This document shows, piece after piece, positions 42,122 through 50,983 of a DNA stretch of 64,000 bases. A program made the position numbers and the translations under genes. The notes beneath the pieces are model-generated. The model ran no database searches, was not told the origin of the DNA, and worked only from the letters and a program-made list of their open reading frames with translations. Numbering within the stretch: the stretch's first letter is position 1; the number at the start of each line of letters is the position of its first letter. Source of the stretch: Amycolatopsis rubida (GTDB lineage: Bacteria > Actinomycetota > Actinomycetes > Mycobacteriales > Pseudonocardiaceae); contig NZ_FOWC01000005.1 in assembly GCF_900115345.1 (NCBI RefSeq), positions 496,001 to 560,000 on the forward strand, written 5' to 3'.

Positions 42122-42943
42122 TCAGATCTCCGCGTCGGAGAAACGCTTGTCCTGCCGGTAATCCGTCAGCCGTCCGGACAGTGCGGTCGCGACCATTCCG
42201 GGGGCGTCGGCACCGGCCAGGACGCGCAGCCGCCGGTCGGCGGGGTCGTCGACGTGCCGCAGGATCTCAGCGGCGATCTCCGCGGGCGGGGTGCCACCGC
42301 CGGTGCCGGCGGCGGCCCACGGGACGCTCGCCGTGCCGAACATCCGCTCGCGCAACCCGTCGTACGCCGGGTCCGGGGCGGCGAACCGCATGCTGCCGGT
42401 CGCCCATTCGGTGTCCATTCCGCCCGGTTCGACGATGCTCACGCGCACGCCGAACTCCGCGACCTCCTGCGCGATCGCCTCGCTCATGCCCTCCAGCCCC
42501 CATTTGCTCGCGCTGTACAGCCCGAATCCCGGCACCGAACCGGCGCCGCCGACCGAAGAAATCTGCACGACGTGCCCCGACCGCTGCTCGCGCAACACCG
42601 GCAACGCGGCTTGGGTCAGCCACAACGCGCCCAGCAGGTTCGTCTCCAGGATGTCCCGCGCTTCGTCCTCGCTTGCCTCCTCGGCCATGCCGACCAGTCC
42701 GTACCCGGCGTTGTTCACCACCACGTCCAGCCTGCCGAACTCGGCCACTGCCCGCCGCACGGTTTCCCGCGCGGCGGCCCGGTCCCGCACGTCGAGCACG
42801 TGCTCCACGACGTTCCGGTGGTCCGGCGCGCTGCCCGGCGTGCGGACGGTCGCCAGCACTCGGCCGCCCGCTTCCGCCGCGGCCACCGTCAGCGCCTGCC
42901 CCAGGCCGCGGCTCGCTCCGGTGATCACCCATGTTCTCGTCAT
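42122..42943 (-). CDS. Short-chain dehydrogenase/reductase
   Basis: A 273-residue classical SDR: cofactor motif WVITGASRGLGQALT (T-G-x3-G-x-G), NNAGYG, active-site Ser in VQISSVGG and the catalytic Y-x3-K in GLYSASKWGLEG. Asp/Arg after strand 2 (LATVRTPG) suggests NADP. Substrate unknown. Co-transcribed with the TetR gene, which probably senses a ligand related to the SDR substrate. Confidence 0.87.
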   Translation of the reverse strand: MTRTWVITGASRGLGQALTVAAAEAGGRVLATVRTPGSAPDHRNVVEHVLDVRDRAAARETVRRAVAEFGRLDVVVNNAGYGLVGMAEEASEDEARDILETNLLGALWLTQAALPVLREQRSGHVVQISSVGGAGSVPGFGLYSASKWGLEGMSEAIAQEVAEFGVRVSIVEPGGMDTEWATGSMRFAAPDPAYDGLRERMFGTASVPWAAAGTGGGTPPAEIAAEILRHVDDPADRRLRVLAGADAPGMVATALSGRLTDYRQDKRFSDAEI

Positions 42944-42960
42944 GCCGCAGACGCTAGCAC

Positions 42961-42985
42961 GAAACGAGACGGACCGTCTCGTTTC
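42961..42985. promoter_or_regulatory. Perfect 25-bp palindrome, TetR operator
   Basis: Twelve-base arms GAAACGAGACGG and CCGTCTCGTTTC flank a single A. It lies 17 bases upstream of the SDR start and its right end overlaps the stop codon of the SWIM gene. Size and symmetry fit a TetR-type operator. Confidence 0.85.
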
Positions 42986-44156
42986 ACTCCGCGTCAGTGA
43001 GCCGGCTCTCCGCCGGGTAGGCGAGATCGACCGGCTGCCCGGCCGGAGGTCCGTCCGGCCACCACTGCCCCGCGACGCGCACGAACCGGTACCACCGGCT
43101 GTCCCGTCCGTACCGCAGCTGCACCGGCCCGGCCGTCACCCGGTTGCGCCACACCCTCACCTCCCCCGGCAATTCCGCGAGTTCCGCACGAGCCACCGCC
43201 AAGGGCCCGGATCCGGGACTCCAGACCTCCCGCAGCGCCGCCAGCCCGCTCCGGCCCGCTTCTCGCCACGCCTGCGCCGACACGATCAGCTCCGACGGCG
43301 CGACCTCGGCGGCAGCGGCGAGCCCGAACACGTCCGCGCCCGGCCGGGCGGCCCGACGGGCCAGGTCCTCGGCGAAAGTCAAGTCCGCCACGGCATCCCG
43401 GGTGTGCAGCAGGTCGAGCGCAAGCGAGGCGGCGTCGGCGGCCAGCGCGGCGAGGCCAGCGGAGGTCAGGCCGGAGCGAGCGGGCGGGTCCAGGTCGAGC
43501 ACGGCGGGCGGACCGGGTTCGCCGGGGATCGCGGGCAGCGGCGGCAGCGGCGCGATCCGCCGCGCGTACGCCTTCTTCGGCGTCAGCCCGACCTCCGGCG
43601 CGCGAGCCGGACGAGCAGCGCCGGTGCTCCGCGATTCGCGCAGCTGAGCCAAAACCTCGTCCCGGCCCCGGCCGCGCAGGGTGAACAGCACGAACGGATC
43701 GGCGTCCACCTCGTCGGCGACCAGGTAGTACACCGCCGCCACGTGTTTGCACGGATTCGCGCGGTCCGGACAGGAACACCGCGGCCGCAGATCGCCGGGA
43801 CCAGGCAGCAGGTCCGCCCCGGCCTCGCGCGAGCCGACGGCCAGTTCCTCCGGCAGTTCGCCGTCGAGCAAGGCCGCGGCGTGCCCGAGGCGGCGACCGG
43901 CGACGTCGAGCAGCTTGTCCCATTCCGACGCGCTGAACTCGCGCATCCGGATCGCGACGCGGTACGGGTCCGGGCGGCTTCCCCGCACCCACGCGGTGAT
44001 CTCGCCCGCGCTGATCGCCAGCTGGTCGACGACGCCCTTGCGCGCGTACGTCCGCCCGCGCGGCAGCCGGTTCGGATCCAGTTCGGCGCGCTGCTCCAGC
44101 GCCTCCACCCACGCCCGGCCCCACCACCGGCGCCCGAACGTCCGCCGCGGCGGCAT
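42984..44156 (-). CDS. SWIM zinc-finger protein
   Basis: A 390-residue protein starting MPPRRTFGRRWWGRAWVEAL. The SWIM finger RCSCPDRANPCKHVAAVYY (Cys-x-Cys...Cys-x-His, about residue 150) follows an N-terminal domain typical of SNF2-associated SWIM proteins (GRTYARKGVVDQLAISAGEI). Its ATG overlaps the helicase stop by one base (TGATG). It probably works with the SNF2 ATPase on DNA or protein; the pathway is unknown. Confidence 0.87.
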   Translation of the reverse strand: MPPRRTFGRRWWGRAWVEALEQRAELDPNRLPRGRTYARKGVVDQLAISAGEITAWVRGSRPDPYRVAIRMREFSASEWDKLLDVAGRRLGHAAALLDGELPEELAVGSREAGADLLPGPGDLRPRCSCPDRANPCKHVAAVYYLVADEVDADPFVLFTLRGRGRDEVLAQLRESRSTGAARPARAPEVGLTPKKAYARRIAPLPPLPAIPGEPGPPAVLDLDPPARSGLTSAGLAALAADAASLALDLLHTRDAVADLTFAEDLARRAARPGADVFGLAAAAEVAPSELIVSAQAWREAGRSGLAALREVWSPGSGPLAVARAELAELPGEVRVWRNRVTAGPVQLRYGRDSRWYRFVRVAGQWWPDGPPAGQPVDLAYPAESRLTDAE

Positions 44157-46891
44157 CAGCCGCTCCCGAGCCGGACGAGGTCGGCGAGCTGGTCGTCGGA
44201 CAGTTCGGTGATCCAGTCCTCCCCCGCACCGACGACCGCGTCGGCCAGCCCGCGCTTGGTGTCCAGCACCGCGGCGACGCGTTCCTCCAGCGTGCCCTCG
44301 GCGATCAGCCGGTGCACCTGGACCGGCCGGTCCTGGCCGATCCGGTACGCGCGGTCGGTGGCCTGGTCCTCCACCGCCGGGTTCCACCAGCGGTCGTAGT
44401 GGATCACGTGCGTGGCCTGGGTGAGGTTGAGCCCGACGCCGCCCGCCTTGAGGGACAACAGGAACACCGGCACCTCGCCGGACTGGAACGCGGCCACCAT
44501 CTCGTCGCGCTGCTTGGGCCCGGCCTCGCCGGACAGCAGCGCGGCCGGCAGCCCGCGTTCGGCGAGCCGACGCTCCAGCAACCGGCACAACCGCACGTAC
44601 TGGCTGAACACCAGCACACTCTCGCCCTCGTCGAGGATGACGTCCAGCAGTTCCTCGAACGCGGCGAGCTTGCCCGACCGCCCGCTCAGCGCGCCCGTGC
44701 TTTCCTTGAGGTAGTGCGCCGGGTGATTGCAGATCTGCTTGAGTTCGGTGAGCAGCTTCAGCACCTGGCCGCGGCGCTGGACCCCTTGTGCTTCCCGGAT
44801 CTGCGCGAGGTTCTCCCGGACCACCGCCTCGTACAGCGTGGTCTGCTCGGCGGTGAGCGGGACGTACCGGTCGGTCTCGGTTTTCCGCGGCAGTTCCGGC
44901 GCGATGTCCGGATCGGTTTTGCGGCGGCGCAACAGAAACGGCCGGACTGTCGCAGCCAGCCTTCCGGTGGCCGTCTCGTCCCGGTCCCGTTCGATCGGCC
45001 GCGCCACGGTGCGCCGGAACTTCTCCAGCGGACCGAGCAGCCCCGGCGTGGTCCAGTCGAGCAGCGCCCACAGTTCGGTGAGCCGGTTCTCCACCGGTGT
45101 TCCGGTGAGCGCCACGCGGGCCGCCGCGGGCACCTGCCGCAGTTCTTTCGCCGTGGCGGACAACGGGTTCTTGACGTGCTGCGCCTCGTCCGCGGCGACC
45201 ATGCCCCAGTCCACTTCGGACAGCAGCTCCCGGTCGCGGCGCAGCACCCCGTACGTGGCGAGCACGACCTCGTCCGGAGCCAGATCGTCGAGGTGCCGTC
45301 CGCCGCCGTGGAACCGGCGCACCGGCACGTCCGGCGCGAACTTGCCGAACTCGCGTTCCCAGTTGCCCAGCAACGACGTCGGGCACAGCACGAGCGTCGG
45401 ACCCGCGGCCCGCGCGCGGCGGTGCAGGTGCAGGGCGATGAGCTGGATTGTCTTGCCCAGCCCCATGTCGTCGGCGAGGCAGGCGCCCAGACCGAGTTCG
45501 GTCATGGCGATGAGCCAGCCCAGCCCAGCGCGTTGATACGGCCGCAGAGTGGCGATCAGCCCCGCCGGTTCCCCGACCGGCGCGGGTTCCCTTTCCCGCA
45601 GCCGTTCGGCGAGCCCGGCCAACGCCGGTCGCGGGGCGAACTCGACTCGTTCGCCGTCGACCTCCAGCTCGCCGGTGAGCGCCGCGGCCAGCGCTTCGGC
45701 ACCGGTCAGCCGCGAGCGCCGGGCCCGCATCCGCGCCAGCAGAGCGGGATCGAGCTTCACCCACTGCCCGCGCAACCGGACCAGCGGACGTTTGGCCTCG
45801 GCGAGCACCGAGACCTCCTCGTCGGTGAGGTCGCTGCCGCCGAGACTGAGCCGCCAGCGGAACTCCAGCAGGCCGTTGAGCGGGAACGCGGGACCGGATT
45901 CGCTCGCCGGAGCCTGCGTGACGCTCGCCTTCGCCCGCACCTCTCCGGAGAAGAGATCCTTGGGCCACAGGACTTCGATGCCCGCGCCGCCCAGGTCACG
46001 CGCACCGGTGCCGAGCAGGTCGAGGACCTCGTCGTCGGACAGCGGGAGCGTGGCGGGCGCCGGTTCGGACAGGATCCGCCCCAGCGGCGGCCAGGCCCGC
46101 GCACCTCGCCGCAGCCCCAGCAGAAGCTGCGTTTCCACCTGGTCGCCCAGCCGGTGCAACACCGCTTCGGGAGCGTCCCACAACGTGGCCGCTTCGACGA
46201 CCAGACTCGGTTCAAGGGACGAGCGGACGGCCAGTACTCCGGAGAATTCCTCCTCGGCCGCTTCGATCCGCAGCAGCAGTCGCGCGCCGTCCGGGCTGCG
46301 GGCTTCCAGCTCGGCGAGCCAGGCCGCACCGTCCGGATCCAGCAGCGTGGGCCGCGCTTCGGCGAACGCTGCCCCACCGGACCCGACCGCGGCCGCCGGA
46401 CTGCGCACGAGCACGTCCGCCGCGGCGTCCCACACCGCGCGAACCAGTGATTCCGGCGAGTGCAGGCGGATTCGTTTCACGCCGGACAGCGGCAGCGCGT
46501 GCGCTTCGGGCGGCAACGCGGCGGCGAGTCCGCGCAGGAGTTCTTCGTCGGCCGCGTCCAGCGGGCCCACTCGCCAGGTGCCCAGGCCGCTCGGGGTCGA
46601 CGCCGGACGCAAGCGGCCGCGCGCCACGAGATTCACTCCGGCGTTGACCACCGCTGACCACGCTGACAGCGCCGGGCTGGTTTCGTCCGGTACGACGAGC
46701 AGCCGCGGGATGGCCTGCGCGAGCGGCACGAGCCGCGCCACCACCTCGGTGCGGGCGAATTTCCCGCCGCCGGGCAGGACGAGCTGGATCGGGGTGTCCC
46801 CCTCGATCTCGTCGCCCCACAGTGCCAGAACTCCCTCTCGCGGGGGATCCGAGGGGAGGTAGGTGGCTTGGGTGGTCTGGTCGAACTCCAC
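44156..46891 (-). CDS. SNF2-family helicase/ATPase
   Basis: A 911-residue Swi2/Snf2 ATPase. About 450 N-terminal residues have the bacterial SNF2_assoc domain; then motif I LADDMGLGKTIQLIALHL (about residue 480), Ia LVLCPTSLLGNWEREF, motif II VAADEAQHVKN, motif III ALTGTPVENRL, and the C-terminal lobe with VLVFSQYVRLCRLL, LSLKAGGVGLNLTQATHVIH and RAYRIGQDRPVQVHR. It is coupled to a SWIM protein. Likely moves or remodels protein-DNA complexes; no nuclease or methylase lies next to it. Confidence 0.92.
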   Translation of the reverse strand: MEFDQTTQATYLPSDPPREGVLALWGDEIEGDTPIQLVLPGGGKFARTEVVARLVPLAQAIPRLLVVPDETSPALSAWSAVVNAGVNLVARGRLRPASTPSGLGTWRVGPLDAADEELLRGLAAALPPEAHALPLSGVKRIRLHSPESLVRAVWDAAADVLVRSPAAAVGSGGAAFAEARPTLLDPDGAAWLAELEARSPDGARLLLRIEAAEEEFSGVLAVRSSLEPSLVVEAATLWDAPEAVLHRLGDQVETQLLLGLRRGARAWPPLGRILSEPAPATLPLSDDEVLDLLGTGARDLGGAGIEVLWPKDLFSGEVRAKASVTQAPASESGPAFPLNGLLEFRWRLSLGGSDLTDEEVSVLAEAKRPLVRLRGQWVKLDPALLARMRARRSRLTGAEALAAALTGELEVDGERVEFAPRPALAGLAERLREREPAPVGEPAGLIATLRPYQRAGLGWLIAMTELGLGACLADDMGLGKTIQLIALHLHRRARAAGPTLVLCPTSLLGNWEREFGKFAPDVPVRRFHGGGRHLDDLAPDEVVLATYGVLRRDRELLSEVDWGMVAADEAQHVKNPLSATAKELRQVPAAARVALTGTPVENRLTELWALLDWTTPGLLGPLEKFRRTVARPIERDRDETATGRLAATVRPFLLRRRKTDPDIAPELPRKTETDRYVPLTAEQTTLYEAVVRENLAQIREAQGVQRRGQVLKLLTELKQICNHPAHYLKESTGALSGRSGKLAAFEELLDVILDEGESVLVFSQYVRLCRLLERRLAERGLPAALLSGEAGPKQRDEMVAAFQSGEVPVFLLSLKAGGVGLNLTQATHVIHYDRWWNPAVEDQATDRAYRIGQDRPVQVHRLIAEGTLEERVAAVLDTKRGLADAVVGAGEDWITELSDDQLADLVRLGSG

Positions 46892-47185
46892 CCGCGCACG
46901 GTAACGCGTGGGTCCGACAGTTCCGCTCGTCGCCTGGCGGCGACATTGTTTTTTGAGGGGTTGCGCGGGGCACCCCGAAGCTTATTGTGCTGACGGTCTG
47001 CAGGGAAGCTTCGTATCGGGGTGCGGGGGTGGTGTGGCTGCACCGTTCGCTGAGTGCATCGGCGGCGGTCTCGCAGGCGGCGGGGGCTAGCGCTCCCACG
47101 CATCCCGGGCGGCGGTGGCGAGCGAGCGGGTCGTGAGGGGAACCCTCAGGGAATCAGGGTCTGTGAGGGTGGCCCGCACCGACGG
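46892..47185. other. Spacer with bulged inverted repeat
   Basis: No gene is seen between the SNF2 start and the kstR end. GCACCCCGAAGCTT (46970-46983) pairs with 47006-47024, whose complement is the same except for a five-base insertion. It may be a regulatory element of the SNF2 promoter. Near 47140-47170 ACCCTCA and TGAGGGT form a loose hairpin that may end the kstR transcript. Confidence 0.5.
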
Positions 47186-47815
47186 CTATTTGTCCAGGAG
47201 CAGGTGGACGGAGAGTTCCAGGCGGCTGGCCACATCGGCGGCGGAGGCGCGGCGGGTCACCCAGGCGACCAGGTTCGCCATCCACACGTCGGCGACCACG
47301 TGGAAGATGTCGCGGTCCGCCTCGGTGGGGTCGTCGATGCCCATCGCGCTCGCGAACATGTCCTCCATCAGGCGGCCGACCAGTTCGACCTCGGCGGCCG
47401 CGGACGTGTCGGCGAACATGAACGCGCGCACCATCGCCTCGGTGAGGTGCGGATCGCGCTGCATCAGGCGGGTGTTGCGGCCCAGCACGAACATCAGCCG
47501 CTCGGCGGGGGTTTCGCCGGGGATCGTGCTGCGCTGGATTTTCTCGTGCGCGGCCTCGAACTGCTGCGCCAGACCCGACACGAGCAGGTGAATCTTCGAC
47601 GGGAAATACCGGTACAGCGTGCCCAGCGCGACGTCGGCCTTCTCGGCGACCGCGCGCATCTGCACCGCGTCGTAGCCGCCCTTGGAGGCCAGCGAGAGCG
47701 TCGCGTCGATGATGCGGCGGCGGCGGTCCCGCTGGGCCGCGGAGCCCAGTTCCTCGCCCATCGCGCCGAGGCCGTTCGCCCGCGTTTTCGCCGGCGTCTT
47801 CGCCTTCCCCGGCAT
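47186..47815 (-). CDS. kstR: Steroid catabolism repressor KstR
   Basis: A 209-residue TetR-family protein. GSAAQRDRRRRIIDATLSLA, SKGGYDAVQMRAVAEKADVA and LGTLYRYFPSKIHLLVSGL are nearly the wording of mycobacterial KstR, and the C-terminal LTEAMVRAFMFADTSAAAEV and VWMANLVAWVTRRASAADV also fit. It represses the sterol regulon until a steroid acyl-CoA binds. ATG 47815 is chosen because GAGGGG lies seven bases upstream; ATG 47836 is possible. Boxes at 47850 and 47927 imply autoregulation. Confidence 0.93.
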   Translation of the reverse strand: MPGKAKTPAKTRANGLGAMGEELGSAAQRDRRRRIIDATLSLASKGGYDAVQMRAVAEKADVALGTLYRYFPSKIHLLVSGLAQQFEAAHEKIQRSTIPGETPAERLMFVLGRNTRLMQRDPHLTEAMVRAFMFADTSAAAEVELVGRLMEDMFASAMGIDDPTEADRDIFHVVADVWMANLVAWVTRRASAADVASRLELSVHLLLDK

Positions 47816-47849
47816 CGTCTTCCCCTCTGTCGGCACGCAAGCAGTCTTG

Positions 47850-47863
47850 CGGAACTCGTTCCA
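47850..47863. promoter_or_regulatory. KstR-like box at the kstR promoter
   Basis: CGGAACTCGTTCCA keeps AACnnGTTnnA and differs at the first base. It lies 35 bases upstream of the chosen kstR start. Confidence 0.65.
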
Positions 47864-47926
47864 GTTTCCGGCTCAGCGTACCCGCCCTGGAGAAAGGTTC
47901 AACTCTCGACCACCTGGCGGAAAAAC

Positions 47927-47940
47927 TGTAACACGTTCTA
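47927..47940. promoter_or_regulatory. KstR operator upstream of the fadE34-like gene
   Basis: TGTAACACGTTCTA is a perfect match to TnnAACnnGTTnnA, 40 bases upstream of the plus-strand start and 111 bases upstream of kstR. Confidence 0.87.
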
Positions 47941-47979
47941 CACTCACCAGTAGCTCTGTACCCCGCGAGGAGGAGACCG

Positions 47980-49980
47980 ATGCCGGTCGCGCTCACCGAG
48001 GAACAAACCGCGCTCGCCGCCGCCGTGCGGGATTGGGCGGCGGCGCACGATCCGGTCGCCGCTGTGCGCGCGGCCGAAACCGCTGGGGCCGGCCTGCCGG
48101 ACGGGTTCGCCGCGCTCGGCCTCACCGGCGTCGCGCTGCCCGCGTCGGTGAACGGCGCGGACGGGACTGTCGCGGATCTCGCGGCCGGGCTCGCCGCCGC
48201 GGCGGAAGCGCTGGTGCCGGGGCCGCTGCTGAGCACCGCGCTGGCCGGGCTGCTGCTCGCGGAGCATTCGAAGCAACTCGCCGCCGAAATCGCCGACGGC
48301 ACCGCGCAGGTCGCGGTGCAGTTGGCAGAATCGGCGACCGTGCCCGGCGCGGACGACGGGACGTGGCTGCTCGTGCCGCGCGGCAATCGGTCCGTCTTGG
48401 TTCCGCCCGGAACAGCGGTGGAACCGTTGGCTCCCTTCGACTTTTCCCGGACGCTGGGGCGGGTCGGGGCCGACGTGCCAGGCGAGGTGCTGGACCTGCC
48501 GGACGTCCGCGATCTCGCGGCGACGCTCGCGGTCGCGGAAGCGGCGGGCGTGGCGCGCTGGTGCCTGACGACGGCCGTCGAGTACGCCAAGGTCCGGGAG
48601 CAATTCGGCCAGGTGATCGGCGCTTTCCAGGCAGTGAAACACCTGTGCGCGGAGATGTTGTGCCGCACCGAAGCGGCCGAGGCGCTGGCGTGGGACGCGG
48701 CTTCGTCGGCCGGCGATCCGCTGGCCGTCGCGAGCGCTGCGGCGGTGGCGTTGGACGCCGCCGTCGAGAACGCGAAGGACTGCATTCAGGTGCTCGGCGG
48801 AATCGGGTTCACCTGGGAGCACGAGGCGCATCTGTACCTGCGGCGCGCGTTGGCGTTGCGGCAGTGGCTCGGCGGTTCCCAGAAGTGGCGTCAGCGGGCC
48901 GCGGACCTGGCGTTGGCCGGGAAGCGCCGGACGCTCGGAGTAAACGTCGGCGAAGACGCCGAAGTGACCCGCCTGGTCGCGGAAATCGCTGCCCTGCCGG
49001 AAGAAAAGCGCCGCACCGCACTCGCGGACTCGGGACTGCTGGCCCCGCATTGGCCCCAGCCCTACGGCATGGGTGCGGACGCGGCGGCACAGCTGCGGAT
49101 CGACGCCGCACTGACCGCGGCGGACATTCGGCGGCCGGACATGGTGATCGGCGGCTGGGCAGTGCCGACGATTCTCGCGCACGGCACCGACGACCAGCGC
49201 GAACGCTTCGCCAAGCCGACACTCCGCGGGGAAGTGACCTGGTGTCAGCTGTTCAGCGAGCCCGGCGCCGGCTCGGACCTGGCGTCGCTGCGCACCGTGG
49301 CGCGCCGGACCGGCGGCGGCTGGCTGCTGACCGGGCAGAAGGTGTGGACGTCGCTGGCCCACGAAGCGGATTGGGCGATCTGTCTCGCTCGCACCGACCC
49401 GGAGGTGCCGAAGCACAAGGGAATCACGTACTTCCTGGTCGACATGCGCGCCGAGGGCATCACCACGCGACCGCTGCGCGAGATCACCGGGCGGAGCGTG
49501 TTCAACGAGGTTTTCCTGGACGACGTCTTCGTTCCGGACGCCGATGTCGTCGGCGAACCCGGTGCGGGCTGGAAGCTCGCGCGCACGACGCTGGCGAACG
49601 AACGCGTCGCACTGGGCCGCGGTTCGGCGGTCGGCGAGAACGTGGAGGCGCTGCTGGAATCCGCGCCCGAGGACGTGGATCGCGACCGGCTCGGCGGGTT
49701 GATCGGACAGGGCAGCGCGTGCTCGGTGCTCGACCTGCGGGCGACGCTGCGACAGCTGGACGGCCTCGGACCGGGTGCGGAATCGTCGGTCGCGAAGCTG
49801 CTCGGGGTCCGGCATCGGCAGGAAACGGCCGAGTTCGCCCTCGACCTCGCGCCGGAGCTGGTCGCGGAAACCCCGGCGGCGCAAGAGTTCCTGCTCACCC
49901 GCTGCCTGTCCATCGCGGGCGGCACCACGCAGGTCCTGCGGTCCGCCGCCGCCGAACGCGTGCTCGGCCTCCCCCGCTGA
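47980..49980 (+). CDS. fadE34: Two-domain acyl-CoA dehydrogenase FadE34/ChsE3-like
   Basis: A 666-residue fusion of two acyl-CoA-dehydrogenase folds. The first half (about 1-315) has YAKVREQFGQVIGAFQAVKH and QVLGGIGFTWEHEAHLYLRR; the second has CQLFSEPGAGSDLASLRTVA, GQKVWTSLAHEADWAICLAR and SIAGGTTQVLRSAAAERVLG. In M. tuberculosis a gene of this form lies beside kstR and dehydrogenates the five-carbon sterol side-chain CoA. GAGGAGG precedes the ATG. Divergent from kstR with shared operators. Confidence 0.88.
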   Translation: MPVALTEEQTALAAAVRDWAAAHDPVAAVRAAETAGAGLPDGFAALGLTGVALPASVNGADGTVADLAAGLAAAAEALVPGPLLSTALAGLLLAEHSKQLAAEIADGTAQVAVQLAESATVPGADDGTWLLVPRGNRSVLVPPGTAVEPLAPFDFSRTLGRVGADVPGEVLDLPDVRDLAATLAVAEAAGVARWCLTTAVEYAKVREQFGQVIGAFQAVKHLCAEMLCRTEAAEALAWDAASSAGDPLAVASAAAVALDAAVENAKDCIQVLGGIGFTWEHEAHLYLRRALALRQWLGGSQKWRQRAADLALAGKRRTLGVNVGEDAEVTRLVAEIAALPEEKRRTALADSGLLAPHWPQPYGMGADAAAQLRIDAALTAADIRRPDMVIGGWAVPTILAHGTDDQRERFAKPTLRGEVTWCQLFSEPGAGSDLASLRTVARRTGGGWLLTGQKVWTSLAHEADWAICLARTDPEVPKHKGITYFLVDMRAEGITTRPLREITGRSVFNEVFLDDVFVPDADVVGEPGAGWKLARTTLANERVALGRGSAVGENVEALLESAPEDVDRDRLGGLIGQGSACSVLDLRATLRQLDGLGPGAESSVAKLLGVRHRQETAEFALDLAPELVAETPAAQEFLLTRCLSIAGGTTQVLRSAAAERVLGLPR

Positions 49981-49985
49981 ACGTC

Positions 49986-50034
49986 CGTGAAGGACTCCTC
50001 GCGGGAATCTGATTCCCGTGAGGAGTCCTTCACG
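49986..50034. terminator. Near-perfect 24-bp stem, bidirectional terminator
   Basis: Arms 49986-50009 and 50011-50034 pair with a single G/A mismatch around one T; the outer part reads CGTGAAGGACTCCTC. It lies between the convergent fadE34-like and LLM oxidoreductase genes, six bases from each stop. Confidence 0.88.
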
Positions 50035-50039
50035 GCACG

Positions 50040-50876
50040 TCACTCGGCCCGGAAAGCGGCGGCGAGGCGGGCGTATTCGTCCAGCAGCGCCAGCGTTTCC
50101 GCCTCCGGCAGCGTCGGCAGCATGAACCCGTAGTGGTCCAGCCCGGCGTCGGCGTATTGCTTGATCGCGTCCGCGTCGGCCGGTCCGCCGAAGAGTTGCG
50201 ACGGCAGGTCCCCGCGTCCCGCGTCGGCGAGCTGCCGACGCACGCGGCGCACGTCGTCCGGCGACACCGCGGGGTTCGGGATCCAGCCGTCGCCGTGCTC
50301 GATCAGCCGCTTCAGCGCCGCGTCGCTCGCGCCGCCGACCAGGATCGGCGGATGCGGCTTCCGCACCGGCTTCGGCCACGCGAAGATCGGGTCGAAGTCG
50401 ATGTGCTTGCCGTGGAACTCCGCCTGCTCCTGGGTCCAGATCGCCTTCAGCGCGGCGATCTGCTCGTTCAGCAGCGCACCCCGCGTCTTCGGGTCGGTGC
50501 CGTGGTTGGCCATTTCCTCGCGGTTCCACCCGGCTCCGACGCCGAAGGCGAACCGGCCGCGCGAGACCAGGTCGAGCGACGCCGCCTCCTTCGCGGTGTG
50601 GATGATGTCGCGCTGGATCAGCAGCACCACGCCGGTGCCCAGCACCAGGCCGGAAGTGTTCACCGCGGCCGCGGTCAGCGCCACGAACGGGTCGAGCGTG
50701 CGGTAGTAGATGCGCGGCAGCTCGTCCCCGCCGGGGTACGGCGTTTCGCGGCTCGCCGGGATGTGCGAGTGCTCCGCGAGGAAGAGCGAGGCGAACCCGC
50801 GCTCCTCCGCTGCCTCGCCCAGCACGTCGGGCCGGATGCCTTCGTCGGTCACGAACGTCGAGATCCCGAAATCCAT
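50040..50876 (-). CDS. LLM-class (F420-dependent) oxidoreductase
   Basis: A 278-residue luciferase-like monooxygenase fold protein. MDFGISTFVTDEGIRPDVLG, SLFLAEHSHIPASRETP, LVSRGRFAFGVGAGWNREEM and PPILVGGASDAALKRLIEHG are typical of actinobacterial TIGR03619-type F420-dependent members. The substrate is unknown. ATG 50876 gives the standard N-terminus. Its neighbours do not reveal a pathway. Confidence 0.85.
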   Translation of the reverse strand: MDFGISTFVTDEGIRPDVLGEAAEERGFASLFLAEHSHIPASRETPYPGGDELPRIYYRTLDPFVALTAAAVNTSGLVLGTGVVLLIQRDIIHTAKEAASLDLVSRGRFAFGVGAGWNREEMANHGTDPKTRGALLNEQIAALKAIWTQEQAEFHGKHIDFDPIFAWPKPVRKPHPPILVGGASDAALKRLIEHGDGWIPNPAVSPDDVRRVRRQLADAGRGDLPSQLFGGPADADAIKQYADAGLDHYGFMLPTLPEAETLALLDEYARLAAAFRAE

Positions 50877-50949
50877 GCCTCCTTCTACTCCGCGGATCGG
50901 GCAGGTATTCCCGCGGGCTGTTGACAGATCACCGGCCCGGTCCGCTAGC

Positions 50950-50972
50950 GTTAAATCATCAACCGTTGAATA
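50950..50972 (+). promoter_or_regulatory. Promoter with TCAACcGTTGA palindrome
   Basis: TCAACCGTTGA (50959-50969) is an 11-base palindrome ending 14 bases before the methyltransferase ATG, overlapping the stretch TTAAATCATC. It may be an operator; TAGGAGG follows at 50971. Confidence 0.5.
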
Positions 50973-50983
50973 GGAGGCTCCGG

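Noticed and set aside
42984..46891. Assignment of the SNF2-SWIM pair to a named phage-defence system
   Set aside because: No nuclease, methylase or known defence partner is adjacent, so the claim cannot be supported from sequence.
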